Source of the DNA: an uncultured Collinsella sp.
Lineage (GTDB): Bacteria; Actinomycetota; Coriobacteriia; Coriobacteriales; Coriobacteriaceae
Assembly: GCA_934630375.1 (NCBI GenBank)
Contig: CAKTVQ010000007.1
Span: forward strand, 6,586 to 70,585
DNA: 64,000 nt
Direction of reading: 5' to 3'
Below the pieces are notes generated by a model. The model had not been told where the DNA came from. It made no database searches and saw only the letters and a program-made list of their open reading frames with translations. A program made the translations under genes and the position numbers. Shown piece by piece: positions 41,086 to 48,902 of this stretch; the stretch's first letter is position 1, and every line of letters begins with the position of its first letter.

Positions 41086-42036
41086 ATGGTTAACGAGAAG
41101 AAGGTCGCTATTGTCGGCTGCGGTTTCGTCGGTTCGTCCTCGGCGTTCGCACTGATGCAGAGCGGTCTGTTCTCCGAGATGGTCCTCATCGACGTGGACA
41201 AGAACCGCGCCGAGGGCGAGGCCCTGGATATTGCGCACGGCATGACGTTTGCCGAGCCGATGAAGATCTATGCCGGCGATTATTCCGATGTCGCCGATGC
41301 CGCGATGATCGTCGTCACCGCTGGCGCTGCCCAGAAGCCCGGTGAGACTCGCCTGGACCTGGTCAACAAGAACGTCAGCATCTTTAAGTCCATTATCCCC
41401 GAGATTAAGAAGTCCGGCTTCGACGGCATTCTGCTCATCGTCTCCAACCCGGTCGATGTTCTGACCTACGCCGCCATCAAGATGTCCGGCCTGCCCGAGG
41501 GCCACGTCATCGGTTCCGGTACCGTGCTCGACACCGGCCGTCTGCAGCAGATGCTTGGTGCCCACGTCGAGGTTGACCCGCGCGATGTCCAGGCCTATGT
41601 CATGGGTGAGCACGGCGATTCCGAGTTTGTCGCTTGGTCCAGCGCTCAGGTTGCCGGCGTTCCGCTGAACACCTTCTGCGAGCTTCACGGTCATCTGGAG
41701 CATGAGGCTGCCGAGAAGCGCATCGCCGAGGACGTCAAGAACTCCGCCTACACCATCATCGAGAAGAAGCATGCCACCTACTATGGCGTCGCCATGGCCG
41801 TCAAGCGCATCTGCACTGCCGTCATGCGCGATGAGCAGACCGTTCTGCCCGTCTCCTCGCTCATGGTGGGCGAGTATGGCCTGTCCGATCTTGCCATCTC
41901 CATGCCGACCGTCGTTGGCCGCGACGGCGTTGTCTGCCGCGTCCCCGTGCCGCTGAACGATGACGAGCAGCATGAGCTTACCGCCTCCGCCAAGGCCCTC
42001 AAGGACATCATCGACAGCGTCGACTTCTCCTGCTAA
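41086..42036 (+). CDS. ldh: L-lactate dehydrogenase
   Basis: This 316-residue NAD-dependent enzyme reduces pyruvate to L-lactate, regenerating NAD during fermentation. Signatures are the Rossmann KKVAIVGCGFVGSSSAFAL, the substrate loop GAAQKPGETRLDLV (Gln marks lactate rather than malate specificity, with the catalytic Arg after), IVSNPVDVLTYAA, GSGTVLDTGRLQQ and the catalytic histidine in VMGEHGDSEFVAWS. The start follows GGAGAGAGATGGGAG. Strong codon bias suggests high expression. Confidence 0.95.
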   Translation: MVNEKKVAIVGCGFVGSSSAFALMQSGLFSEMVLIDVDKNRAEGEALDIAHGMTFAEPMKIYAGDYSDVADAAMIVVTAGAAQKPGETRLDLVNKNVSIFKSIIPEIKKSGFDGILLIVSNPVDVLTYAAIKMSGLPEGHVIGSGTVLDTGRLQQMLGAHVEVDPRDVQAYVMGEHGDSEFVAWSSAQVAGVPLNTFCELHGHLEHEAAEKRIAEDVKNSAYTIIEKKHATYYGVAMAVKRICTAVMRDEQTVLPVSSLMVGEYGLSDLAISMPTVVGRDGVVCRVPVPLNDDEQHELTASAKALKDIIDSVDFSC

Positions 42037-42067
42037 ATCAAGCTCGCTAGAGCGAAAAGCTACAATG

Positions 42068-42104
42068 AAGGCGTCCGAGCCCACACGGCCCGGGCGCCTT
42101 TTTG
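42068..42104 (+). terminator. Terminator after ldh
   Basis: AAGGCGTCCGAGCC pairs with GGCCCGGGCGCCTT with small mismatches and continues into TTTTT. Confidence 0.85.
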
Positions 42105-42133
42105 GTGCAAAGTAACCTGACCTCAATGCACCA
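42103..42133. repeat. TGGTGCA palindrome, left copy
   Basis: TGGTGCAAAGTAACCTG and TGCACCA form a hairpin. A homologous copy is at 43316-43346, on the other side of the DUF2974 gene. Both contain AAAG-AACCTG, linking them to the REP-like family. Confidence 0.65.
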
Positions 42134-42150
42134 TAGTTGATGGGAGGGCC

Positions 42151-43311
42151 ATGTCGGATTCGCCTAATTTTTTGACCTATGCCCAGACGGCGTTTGACCC
42201 GTTTGAGGAACGGCCGTTCTGCGCGGTGGATAGCCTGGTCTTTGCGTGGTTGTCCTATTTGCGTTTGCCGGGTGTTATGGCGGAGCTGACGAACTGGCAG
42301 GGCCTAGACGTACGCGAGCTGCTTCGTGCCGAGTGCTACCGGGACATGATTGGCGACCTGTGGGATCCAGAGGGGAGCAGGGCCTTGTTGGAGGCCGTGG
42401 CAGCAAGCCCTCGCTACCGTGGCGTGCACGTTTGCGGCTATCGTGCCGTGAGCGATGTGGTGGCGACAGAGCAGTTTGCAGCCATGGCGTTCCGGTTTCC
42501 GGCGGGGTTTAGCTATCTTTCCTTCCGGGGGACCGACAGCACGATTGTGGGCTGGAAAGAGGACTTCAACATGGCGTTCCGGTGTCCCGTGCCCTCCCAG
42601 GAATCTGCGGCGCGCTATGTGGGCGAGGCAGCGGATGCGATTGACGGGCCGCTTTTGTGCGGAGGTCATTCCAAGGGTGGAAACCTTGCGGTGTACGGTG
42701 CGGCGATGTGCTCCGATGTCACCCGTGAGCGAATCGAACGGGTGTATTCCCATGATGGTCCGGGCTTCGTCGAGGAGTTTCTGAACGGCAACGCCTTTGC
42801 CGATCTTTCCGGTCGAATCGACAAGACGCTACCTCGGTCGTCGATCTTTGGCATGATGTTCGAGACGCAGGAGGACTATGCCATCGTTGAGAGCACCGAG
42901 TTCAGCCTGCTGCAGCATAATCCCTTTAGCTGGGTGGTTGATGGTCGCGACTTCGTGTACTGTGAGCGCCTGTCCGCCGGTGCTCGATACGTTGATGGCT
43001 CCATTCGCGAGATGCTGCTTGCAGTGTCACCTAGCGAGCGCGAGCGTTTTGTAGATGCGTTGTTCTCCGTGTTTGAGGCTACGGGTGCTGAGCGGTTTGC
43101 GGATATCGCCGGGAATCTGCGCGAGAGCCTGCCCGTGATGCTCCAGGCTGCGCAAGGCTTTGACGAGGATACGCGACGCTTTGTCTCGCAGACCATCGTG
43201 GCAATCCTTAAATGCGCACTGCTGCCCAAACGACCCCAGATCGACATGCCCGCTGCCGGCAAGAGTTTGGCAGAACAGCTCGAGGCTTGGCAGTCCGAGC
43301 TCCTGCGCTAA
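42151..43311 (+). CDS. DUF2974 (Mbeg1-like) alpha/beta hydrolase
   Basis: This 386-residue protein has a lipase-type alpha/beta hydrolase core: YLSFRGTDSTIVGWKEDFNMAF, the nucleophile elbow LLCGGHSKGGNLAVYGA (GHSKG) and the acid region VYSHDGPGFVEEF. Such DUF2974 proteins are widespread in Firmicutes and Coriobacteria; the substrate is not known. No signal peptide is present. The gene is bracketed by two TGGTGCA palindromes. Confidence 0.82.
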   Translation: MSDSPNFLTYAQTAFDPFEERPFCAVDSLVFAWLSYLRLPGVMAELTNWQGLDVRELLRAECYRDMIGDLWDPEGSRALLEAVAASPRYRGVHVCGYRAVSDVVATEQFAAMAFRFPAGFSYLSFRGTDSTIVGWKEDFNMAFRCPVPSQESAARYVGEAADAIDGPLLCGGHSKGGNLAVYGAAMCSDVTRERIERVYSHDGPGFVEEFLNGNAFADLSGRIDKTLPRSSIFGMMFETQEDYAIVESTEFSLLQHNPFSWVVDGRDFVYCERLSAGARYVDGSIREMLLAVSPSERERFVDALFSVFEATGAERFADIAGNLRESLPVMLQAAQGFDEDTRRFVSQTIVAILKCALLPKRPQIDMPAAGKSLAEQLEAWQSELLR

Positions 43312-43315
43312 CCAT

Positions 43316-43346
43316 TGGTGCAAAGCAACCTGTCCCCGATGCACCA
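43316..43346. repeat. TGGTGCA palindrome, right copy
   Basis: TGGTGCAAAGCAACCTG and TGCACCA: same hairpin as at 42103-42133, with AACCTGTCCCC as in the GGGACAGGTT elements. Confidence 0.65.
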
Positions 43347-43422
43347 AGCTTCGATGCGCCTGGGGCGGGCTCGACCGCTATACTGGTTCGTGCCGAAATC
43401 GATCTAGAACGGAATGCCGTAT

Positions 43423-44427
43423 ATGAAAATCAATCACGCGATTCTGCATATCCTGGACTTTGACTCTGCCGTCAACGTCATGAGCCAGCGCGAGCTCGAT
43501 ATCGAGAGCCGTACCGTGCGCAACTTTGTGACCACGCATCTGCGCCGTGCACGAACTTCGGCCGACAATAAGCGCGCCACGTTTGCCGAGAACTCTGCGT
43601 TCGGCGGCGAGCTCAAGGACTATTTCTTTGGCGAGCGCGAGTTCGTAGACCTGTCGCAGCAGATTGCGGAGTTCATTTCCTCCGAGCTTACCAAGGCCGA
43701 GAAAGCCGAGTCCACCGATGTGCTCGTGGCCGATTTTGACGACGACGAGGATGCCCGCTGGTTTGCCGTGATGCTGCTGGGCTCCAAACAGGCCTTTATG
43801 CACGAGGTGGGCCGCGAGGAGGGCGAGGTACGCAACGACATCGCGCGCCACTATGCTATCTTGCCGAATCCTTCCCAAAAGGTGCCAAGCTATGCCATCG
43901 TGCGCGCGAGCACCATGGAGATCGGCTATGTGGACAAGAAGCGCAAGATTGCCGGCGAAGACCGTATGCTCATTCCCGACGGTCTGCTGCAGTGCGATAC
44001 GGGCGTGTCGGGCAAGGAGGTCATCGACACCGTGACGCGCGTGGTCGAGGAAGTCGCCGAGGAGCACGGTGCCAATACAGCCGTAGCGCTCGCTAAGGTT
44101 AAGGCTGCCGTTGCCGAGAAGGTTGAGGACGATGAGGAGCTGCCGCCCTGGGATATCGTCGATGAGGTCTTTGAGGACGAGCCGGTCATCAAGGAGAGTG
44201 TACGTGCGGCGCTGACCGAAGAGAAGGTGCCCGAGCGTGTGCCCGTGGAGCGCAAGCAGGTCGAGCGTGCGGCCGTGCGCAACCACAAGATTCGTACCGA
44301 TACGGGCATCGAGATCAGCTTTCCGGTCGAGATGGGCTCGAACTCCGAGTACATCGAGTTCGTCAACGAGCCCAACGGCCTCATTTCCATCGAACTCAAA
44401 AACATCGGCAGCATCGAGAATAGATAA
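43423..44427 (+). CDS. Nucleoid-associated protein, NdpA/YejK family
   Basis: This 334-residue protein begins MKINHAILHILDFDSAVNVMSQRELD, the NdpA family opening. It has the family segments LKDYFFGEREFVDLSQQIAEFI, ILPNPSQKVPSYAIV and the C-terminal IRTDTGIEISFPVEMGSNSEYIEFVNEPNG. The family binds the nucleoid or acts as 37-kDa nucleoid-associated proteins. A start at 43423 fits the family; an in-frame ATG 9 bases upstream is possible. It is single-gene with its own terminator. Confidence 0.85.
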   Translation: MKINHAILHILDFDSAVNVMSQRELDIESRTVRNFVTTHLRRARTSADNKRATFAENSAFGGELKDYFFGEREFVDLSQQIAEFISSELTKAEKAESTDVLVADFDDDEDARWFAVMLLGSKQAFMHEVGREEGEVRNDIARHYAILPNPSQKVPSYAIVRASTMEIGYVDKKRKIAGEDRMLIPDGLLQCDTGVSGKEVIDTVTRVVEEVAEEHGANTAVALAKVKAAVAEKVEDDEELPPWDIVDEVFEDEPVIKESVRAALTEEKVPERVPVERKQVERAAVRNHKIRTDTGIEISFPVEMGSNSEYIEFVNEPNGLISIELKNIGSIENR

Positions 44428-44455
44428 ACTGCGTTACGCCTACAGCGGGAAAGCA

Positions 44456-44492
44456 AAGGCCGAAGCTCCTTGGGGCCTCGGCCTTCTTGTTT
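44456..44492 (+). terminator. Terminator after the nucleoid protein gene
   Basis: AAGGCCGA (44456-44463) pairs with TCGGCCTT (44478-44485), then CTTGTTT. Confidence 0.8.
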
Positions 44493-44531
44493 AGGGCTGA
44501 ATTGCCCCACAGGTTGAGCATAAGTCAGCGA

Positions 44532-44629
44532 AAACGCCCCTAGGCGAGCAAGGTGACGTGAAAGAGGAGGGAAGCGTACTTCGGTACGCGACCGACGATT
44601 GAACGTCAGGTTGCCGCTTAGGGGCGTTT
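44532..44629. repeat. Structured element with conserved internal loops, copy 1
   Basis: Nested stems: AAACGCCCCTA/TAGGGGCGTTT (44532-44542 with 44619-44629), GCG-GCAA/TTGCCGC, TGACGT/ACGTCA (44554-44559 with 44603-44608), and an apical GCGTAC-TTCG-GTACGC. Between the last two lie GAAAGAGGAGGGAA and GACCGACGATTGA, nearly identical to copy 2 at 60706-60806, although the outer stems differ completely. Confidence 0.7.
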
Positions 44630-44643
44630 GCAGCGTCGACCGG

Positions 44644-44717
44644 TCCGCCGTTCGTTAGAACGGCGGAACCAAAGGTGCAGCGTTGAGCCGTTACGCGGTT
44701 TGGTAAAACCGCGTAAC
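44644..44717. terminator. Two tandem hairpins at the end of the dap operon
   Basis: TCCGCCGTTC/GAACGGCGGA (44644-44667, loop GTTA) and GTTACGCGGTTT/AAACCGCGTAAC (44690-44717, loop GGTA) are perfect stems just after the dapH stop on the minus strand. No T-run follows, so they may protect the 3' end rather than terminate. Confidence 0.5.
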
Positions 44718-44718
44718 C

Positions 44719-45438
44719 CTACAGCTGGCGCAGACCTTCCTCGAGACCGGTCTTGCTGTCGGTCTTCTCGTCGCGCATCTTGATGACACGGGCGGGGACA
44801 CCGGCCACGACGGCACCGGCGGGGACGTCCTCGACGCACACGGCGCCGGCGGCAACGACAGCGCCCTTGCCTACGCGTACGCCTTCCAGGACCACGGCGT
44901 TGGCGCCGATCATGACATCGTCCTCGATGATGACGGGCGTGGCGCTTGCGGGTTCAACGACGCCTGCCAACACGGTTCCAGCGCCGATGTGGCAGTTCTT
45001 GCCCACGGTGGCACGGCCGCCCAGCACGGCGCCCATGTCGATCATGGAGCCCTCACCGATGACGGAGCCGATATTGATGATGGCACCCATCATGATGATG
45101 GCACGGTCGCCGATCTCGACGCGGTCGCGGATGATCGCGCCCGGCTCGATGCGGGCATTGATGCCCTTAAGGTCGAGCATAGGGACGGCGGAGTTGCGGC
45201 AGTCGTTCTCTACGTCGTAGTAGTCGATGGAGTCGGCATTGGCGTCGAGGATCGCCTTGAGCTCATCCCAGTCACCAAAGACGGTCTTGCCACGACGGCC
45301 GCCGTAGACATGTGCGTCGCCCCAGGCAACCTTCATGCCGGGCTTCTCGCGCACGTACAGCTTGACGGGCGTTTTCTTGGGCGCGGTGGCGATGTAGTTG
45401 ATAATCTCCTGTGCATCCATCTCGGCTGCATTGTTCAT
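44719..45438 (-). CDS. dapH: Tetrahydrodipicolinate N-acetyltransferase
   Basis: This 239-residue left-handed beta-helix enzyme acetylates tetrahydrodipicolinate in the N-acetyl branch of DAP/lysine synthesis. An N-terminal alpha domain ([21 protein letters not shown]) precedes hexapeptide repeats ([21 protein letters not shown], [46 protein letters not shown]), with [19 protein letters not shown] near the active site. DapH, rather than succinyl-type DapD, is supported by this domain order and by the nearby M20 deacetylase. It is the last gene of the lysA-dapA, dapB, dapH operon. Confidence 0.92.
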   Translation of the reverse strand: MNNAAEMDAQEIINYIATAPKKTPVKLYVREKPGMKVAWGDAHVYGGRRGKTVFGDWDELKAILDANADSIDYYDVENDCRNSAVPMLDLKGINARIEPGAIIRDRVEIGDRAIIMMGAIINIGSVIGEGSMIDMGAVLGGRATVGKNCHIGAGTVLAGVVEPASATPVIIEDDVMIGANAVVLEGVRVGKGAVVAAGAVCVEDVPAGAVVAGVPARVIKMRDEKTDSKTGLEEGLRQL

Positions 45439-45477
45439 TTGCTGTCTCTCCTTTGGGTGGATCCGGTTGATACCTGG

Positions 45478-46218
45478 TTAGGCAAACATGACCTGGTCGA
45501 ACGTATAGAAGCCGTGCTCGCGGGTGACGAGCTTCTGCGCGGCTGCCAGAGCGCCGTTGACGAAGATCTGACGGCTCGTGGCACGGTGTGCGAGCGTGAC
45601 CTCCTCGTCCTGTCCAAAGAAGCTCACCTCGTGCACGCCGGCGACGGTGCCGCCGCGCAGCGAGTGCATACCGATTTCCTTGGGATCGCGCGCGCCGCAC
45701 ATGCCCTCGCGTCCGTAGACGGGGTGGTAGCCCGCCTCGGGCTCGGCTTCGACGACGGCATCGAGCAGTAACTTGGCGGTGCCGCTGGGAGCGTCGACCT
45801 TTTGGTTGTGGTGCGTCTCGACAATCTCGCAGTCAAAGCCGGGCAGTTCACGCGTGGCCTGGGCCACTAGGTGACGCAGGGCGGCGATGCCGATAGAGTA
45901 GTTGCCCGAGTGCATGACGCGGGCATTCTGGCCCAGCTCGCGCAGGCGGTCCATCTGCTCGGGGGTGTAGCCTGTGGTGCCCGAGACCAACGCCGCGCCC
46001 GTGCGCTCGACATAGGCAACAACGGCATCGAAGGTCACGACGTTCGAGAAGTCGATGATGACGTCGGCCGTCGGTGCGCTCTCGAGCTCGGACAAGTCGA
46101 AGCCGATCTGGGCGACGATGTCAAAAACGGGCTCTCCAGCGGCGTTGACAATGCCCTCGGCGGTAGTGCGGATCAGCGAGCCCATGCGGCCCGTTCCCAT
46201 AATGACGGTCTTAATCAA
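45478..46218 (-). CDS. dapB: 4-hydroxy-tetrahydrodipicolinate reductase
   Basis: This 246-residue NAD(P)H enzyme produces tetrahydrodipicolinate. Signatures are the nucleotide motif VIMGTGRMGSLI, DVIIDFSNVVTFDAV, ALVSGTTGYTPEQ, SGNYSIGIAAL and the catalytic ETHHNQKVDAPSGTA. It starts at TTG 46216-46218, overlapping the dapA stop by 8 bases, with GGGAGC upstream, so it is translationally coupled to dapA. It is followed by dapH. Confidence 0.93.
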   Translation of the reverse strand: MIKTVIMGTGRMGSLIRTTAEGIVNAAGEPVFDIVAQIGFDLSELESAPTADVIIDFSNVVTFDAVVAYVERTGAALVSGTTGYTPEQMDRLRELGQNARVMHSGNYSIGIAALRHLVAQATRELPGFDCEIVETHHNQKVDAPSGTAKLLLDAVVEAEPEAGYHPVYGREGMCGARDPKEIGMHSLRGGTVAGVHEVSFFGQDEEVTLAHRATSRQIFVNGALAAAQKLVTREHGFYTFDQVMFA

Positions 46219-48520
46219 GCAGACCAGCTCCCTTCAGAGCATCGGTAAGTGCAGCGCGCGTGTCGTCTGCCATGGGGCATAGCGGCATGCGGTAGTTGGC
46301 TTCGATCATACCCATCTGAGCGAGCGCTTCCTTGACGGGGATGGGGTTGACCTCACTAAAGAGGGCGTTGATGAGCGGCTGGCCGGCAATCTGGATATCG
46401 CGGGCGCGCTCCACGTCGCCGTCCAGATAGGCGCGACACATGTCATGCACGAGCTGCGGCTGAACATCGGCCCACACGCTGATGGTGCCTGAGGCGCCTA
46501 GGCTCATGAGCGGAACGGTGAGTGCGTCCTCGCCCGAGTACATGCGGAAGTCATCGGACAGCAGGTGGGCGATCTTGGCTGCGTAGGCGACGTTGCCCGA
46601 GGCCTCCTTGATGCCCATGATGTTGGGGTGCGCGGCCAAGCGCTCCACGTTGCGCACACTGATGCCGCAGCCGCAGCGGCCGGGGATGTTGTACAGGATG
46701 CAGGGGATATCTACGGCGTCGGCCACGGTCTTAAAGTGCTGGTAGATGCCCTCTTCGTTGGATTTGTTGTAGTAGGGGGTAATGAGCAGCAGGCCGTCGG
46801 CGCCCAGGCCCTGATAGGTGAGCGACTTGGTGAGCATGGTCTGCGTGGAGTTGGAGCCCGAGCCGGCGATGACGGGGACGCGGCCTGCAACCTGCTTGAC
46901 CACCGCGGCGACAACGGAGTTGTCCTCGTCGTCGGTCATCGTGGCGCTCTCGCCGGTGGTGCCCAGGGTGAGGATGGCGTCGGTACCGTTTTGCAGGTGG
47001 AAATCGATAAGGCGCTCGAGCGCGTCAAAGTCGACGCTGCCGTCCTTTTTAAACGGCGTGACAAGGGCGACGATTGAGCCCTCGAGATTGCGGATGTCCA
47101 TGTTCTTCTCCTTCGCTTCCGCGATCTGGATGCGTTTGTTCCATTGGGCGGCGACTGCCAGGCGCTCGTCCTGGGCGCGACGGCGGGCGCTTTCGGCGCG
47201 CGACTTGGCCAGCAGCTCACGGCCGCACGGCAGCACGTCGAGCGTGGCAAAGTAATCACCCGGGCGCTCGGCGCGGCGGATAAGGTCGGCCGAGCCATCG
47301 GGACGCAGCAGGACCTCGGCAGAGCGCAGACGTCCGTTGTAGTTGTAGCCCATGGAGTAGCCATGCGCGCCGGTATCGTGGATCACAAGCAGGTCGCCCA
47401 TGTCGATATGCGGCAGCTCACGATCGATGGCGAACTTGTCGTTGTTCTCGCACAGATTGCCCGTGATGTCGTACGTGTTCGTGACGGGGACTGCGGTTTT
47501 ATCAGAACCGTCCGTCTGACCCATCACCGTGATGTGGTGGTAAGCGCCATACATGGCAGGGCGGATCAGATCGACGGCGCTTGCGTCGACACCGATATAG
47601 TCCTTGTAGATTTGCTTCTCGTGGATGGCCTTGGTCACCAAGCAGCCGTAGGGGCCCATCATAAAGCGGCCCATCTCGGTGCAGATCGCCACATCGCCCA
47701 TGCCGGCGGGGACCAGGATCTCGTCGTATGCCGCGTGCACTCCGTCGCCGATGGCGTGAATGTCGTTGGCCTGCTGCTCGGGCAGATAGGGGATGCCGAC
47801 GCCGCCAGACAGATTGATGAAGGCGACGTGTGCGCCCGTTTCACGCTCCAGGCGCACGGCAAGTTCAAAGAGGATGCGTGCGAGCTTGGGATAGTAGTCG
47901 TTAGTGACGGTGTTGCTGGCAAGGAATGCGTGGATACCAAAGTCCTCGGCGCCCTTGGCCTTGAGCATGCGGAAGGCCTCGAAGAGTTGCTCGGTGGTCA
48001 TGCCGTACTTGGAGTCGCCCGGGTTGTCCATGATGCCGTTGGAGAGCTGGAACAAGCCGCCCGGATTAAAGCGGCAGCTAACCGTCTTGGGGATGGGCCC
48101 CGCAACGCGCTCAAAGAACTCGATATGGCTGATGTCGTCAAAGTTGACGATGGCGCCCAGTTTATCTGCAAGGGCAAAGTCCGCCGCCGGCGTGTCGTTG
48201 GACGAGAACATGATGTCGTGTCCCGTGATGCCCAGCGAGCGGGCGATCATGAGCTCGGTATAGCTCGAGCAATCGCAGCCGCAGCCGTATTCGTTGAGAA
48301 TGGAGATGAGCGCCGGGTTGGGATTGGCCTTGACGGCAAAGTATTCCTTAAAGCCCGGGTTCCATGCGAAGGCGTCGCGCACCTCTTGCATGTTGCGGCG
48401 GATACCCGCCTCGTCGTATAGATGAAACGGCGTGGGGAACTGCTCGACGATATGCTCGAGCGTCTCCTTGTCCACAAACGGCTGCTTGGCCGCATATGCC
48501 TCGTTGGGGGTCAATGCCAT
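46211..48520 (-). CDS. lysA-dapA: LysA-DapA fusion: DAP decarboxylase plus dihydrodipicolinate synthase
   Basis: One uninterrupted 769-residue frame encodes two enzymes. Residues 1 to about 450 are a fold-type III PLP decarboxylase: FHLYDEAGIRRNM, PLP lysine in YFAVKANPNP, INLSGGVGIPY and CTEMGRFMMGPYG. After a charged helical linker (ESARRRAQDERLAVAAQWNKR), residues 474-769 are DapA: VALVTPFKKDGSVDF, TLGTTGESATMTDDE, the YYNKSNEEGIYQHF loop, CILYNIPGRCG, and the Schiff-base lysine in IMGIKEASGN. It catalyses the first and last steps of the DAP-to-lysine route. An internal ATG at 47099-47101 has AAGGAG six bases upstream, so free DapA (296 residues) may also be made. A lysine riboswitch precedes it. 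Confidence 0.85.
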   Translation of the reverse strand: MALTPNEAYAAKQPFVDKETLEHIVEQFPTPFHLYDEAGIRRNMQEVRDAFAWNPGFKEYFAVKANPNPALISILNEYGCGCDCSSYTELMIARSLGITGHDIMFSSNDTPAADFALADKLGAIVNFDDISHIEFFERVAGPIPKTVSCRFNPGGLFQLSNGIMDNPGDSKYGMTTEQLFEAFRMLKAKGAEDFGIHAFLASNTVTNDYYPKLARILFELAVRLERETGAHVAFINLSGGVGIPYLPEQQANDIHAIGDGVHAAYDEILVPAGMGDVAICTEMGRFMMGPYGCLVTKAIHEKQIYKDYIGVDASAVDLIRPAMYGAYHHITVMGQTDGSDKTAVPVTNTYDITGNLCENNDKFAIDRELPHIDMGDLLVIHDTGAHGYSMGYNYNGRLRSAEVLLRPDGSADLIRRAERPGDYFATLDVLPCGRELLAKSRAESARRRAQDERLAVAAQWNKRIQIAEAKEKNMDIRNLEGSIVALVTPFKKDGSVDFDALERLIDFHLQNGTDAILTLGTTGESATMTDDEDNSVVAAVVKQVAGRVPVIAGSGSNSTQTMLTKSLTYQGLGADGLLLITPYYNKSNEEGIYQHFKTVADAVDIPCILYNIPGRCGCGISVRNVERLAAHPNIMGIKEASGNVAYAAKIAHLLSDDFRMYSGEDALTVPLMSLGASGTISVWADVQPQLVHDMCRAYLDGDVERARDIQIAGQPLINALFSEVNPIPVKEALAQMGMIEANYRMPLCPMADDTRAALTDALKGAGLLD

Positions 48521-48590
48521 GTCCCGTAAACCTCGCTATCCAGACGGCGCCATCTGCGCATCGAATCCGCATAACGTGGACCCAATGTCC

Positions 48591-48750
48591 GGATAGCGCT
48601 CCCGCATTGCTGCAGACAGTCCTGCGGGTGTTTCCCGCAGGCCCACCAGGCTGTTCGTGCCCGAAATGCCCAGTTCGGCGGGTTTCGCCTCCCCGCAGGG
48701 TCAAAGTCTGCCGACTCGCCCGCGGCTCATCGTGCCCGCGCCTCTATCAA
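48591..48750 (-). promoter_or_regulatory. Lysine riboswitch (L box)
   Basis: Read on the minus strand, the leader contains the conserved L-box pieces in order: GATAGAGGCGCG at the 5' end, GGGGAGGCGAAACCCGCCGAA, CTGGGCA, a CCTGCGGG/CCCGCAGG stem, and GGAGCGCTATCC closing P1 with GATAG-GCGC. The 3' P1 strand CGCTATCC can also pair with GGATAGCG at 48534-48541, beside the lysA-dapA ribosome site, giving a translational switch. It controls the lysA-dapA, dapB, dapH operon. Confidence 0.88.
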
Positions 48751-48776
48751 GTGGTAAAGACCCTACCACGATGCAC

Positions 48777-48805
48777 TTTACCAAACAAGAGTATTCGTAT
48801 ATAAC
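48777..48805 (+). promoter_or_regulatory. Candidate promoter of the M20 deacetylase gene
   Basis: TTTACC (48777-48782), a 17-base spacer and TATAAC (48800-48805) on the plus strand, about 98 bases before the start codon. The riboswitch-operon promoter must lie nearby on the other strand. Confidence 0.45.
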
Positions 48806-48902
48806 GTTTAAAAAATGCTGGGATATGCTAGAAACAAGGGTGCCACAATCCTGCGTCACAATATTGTGTGAATGGATATGCCCCCCCATGAAAGGATCCT
48901 TT

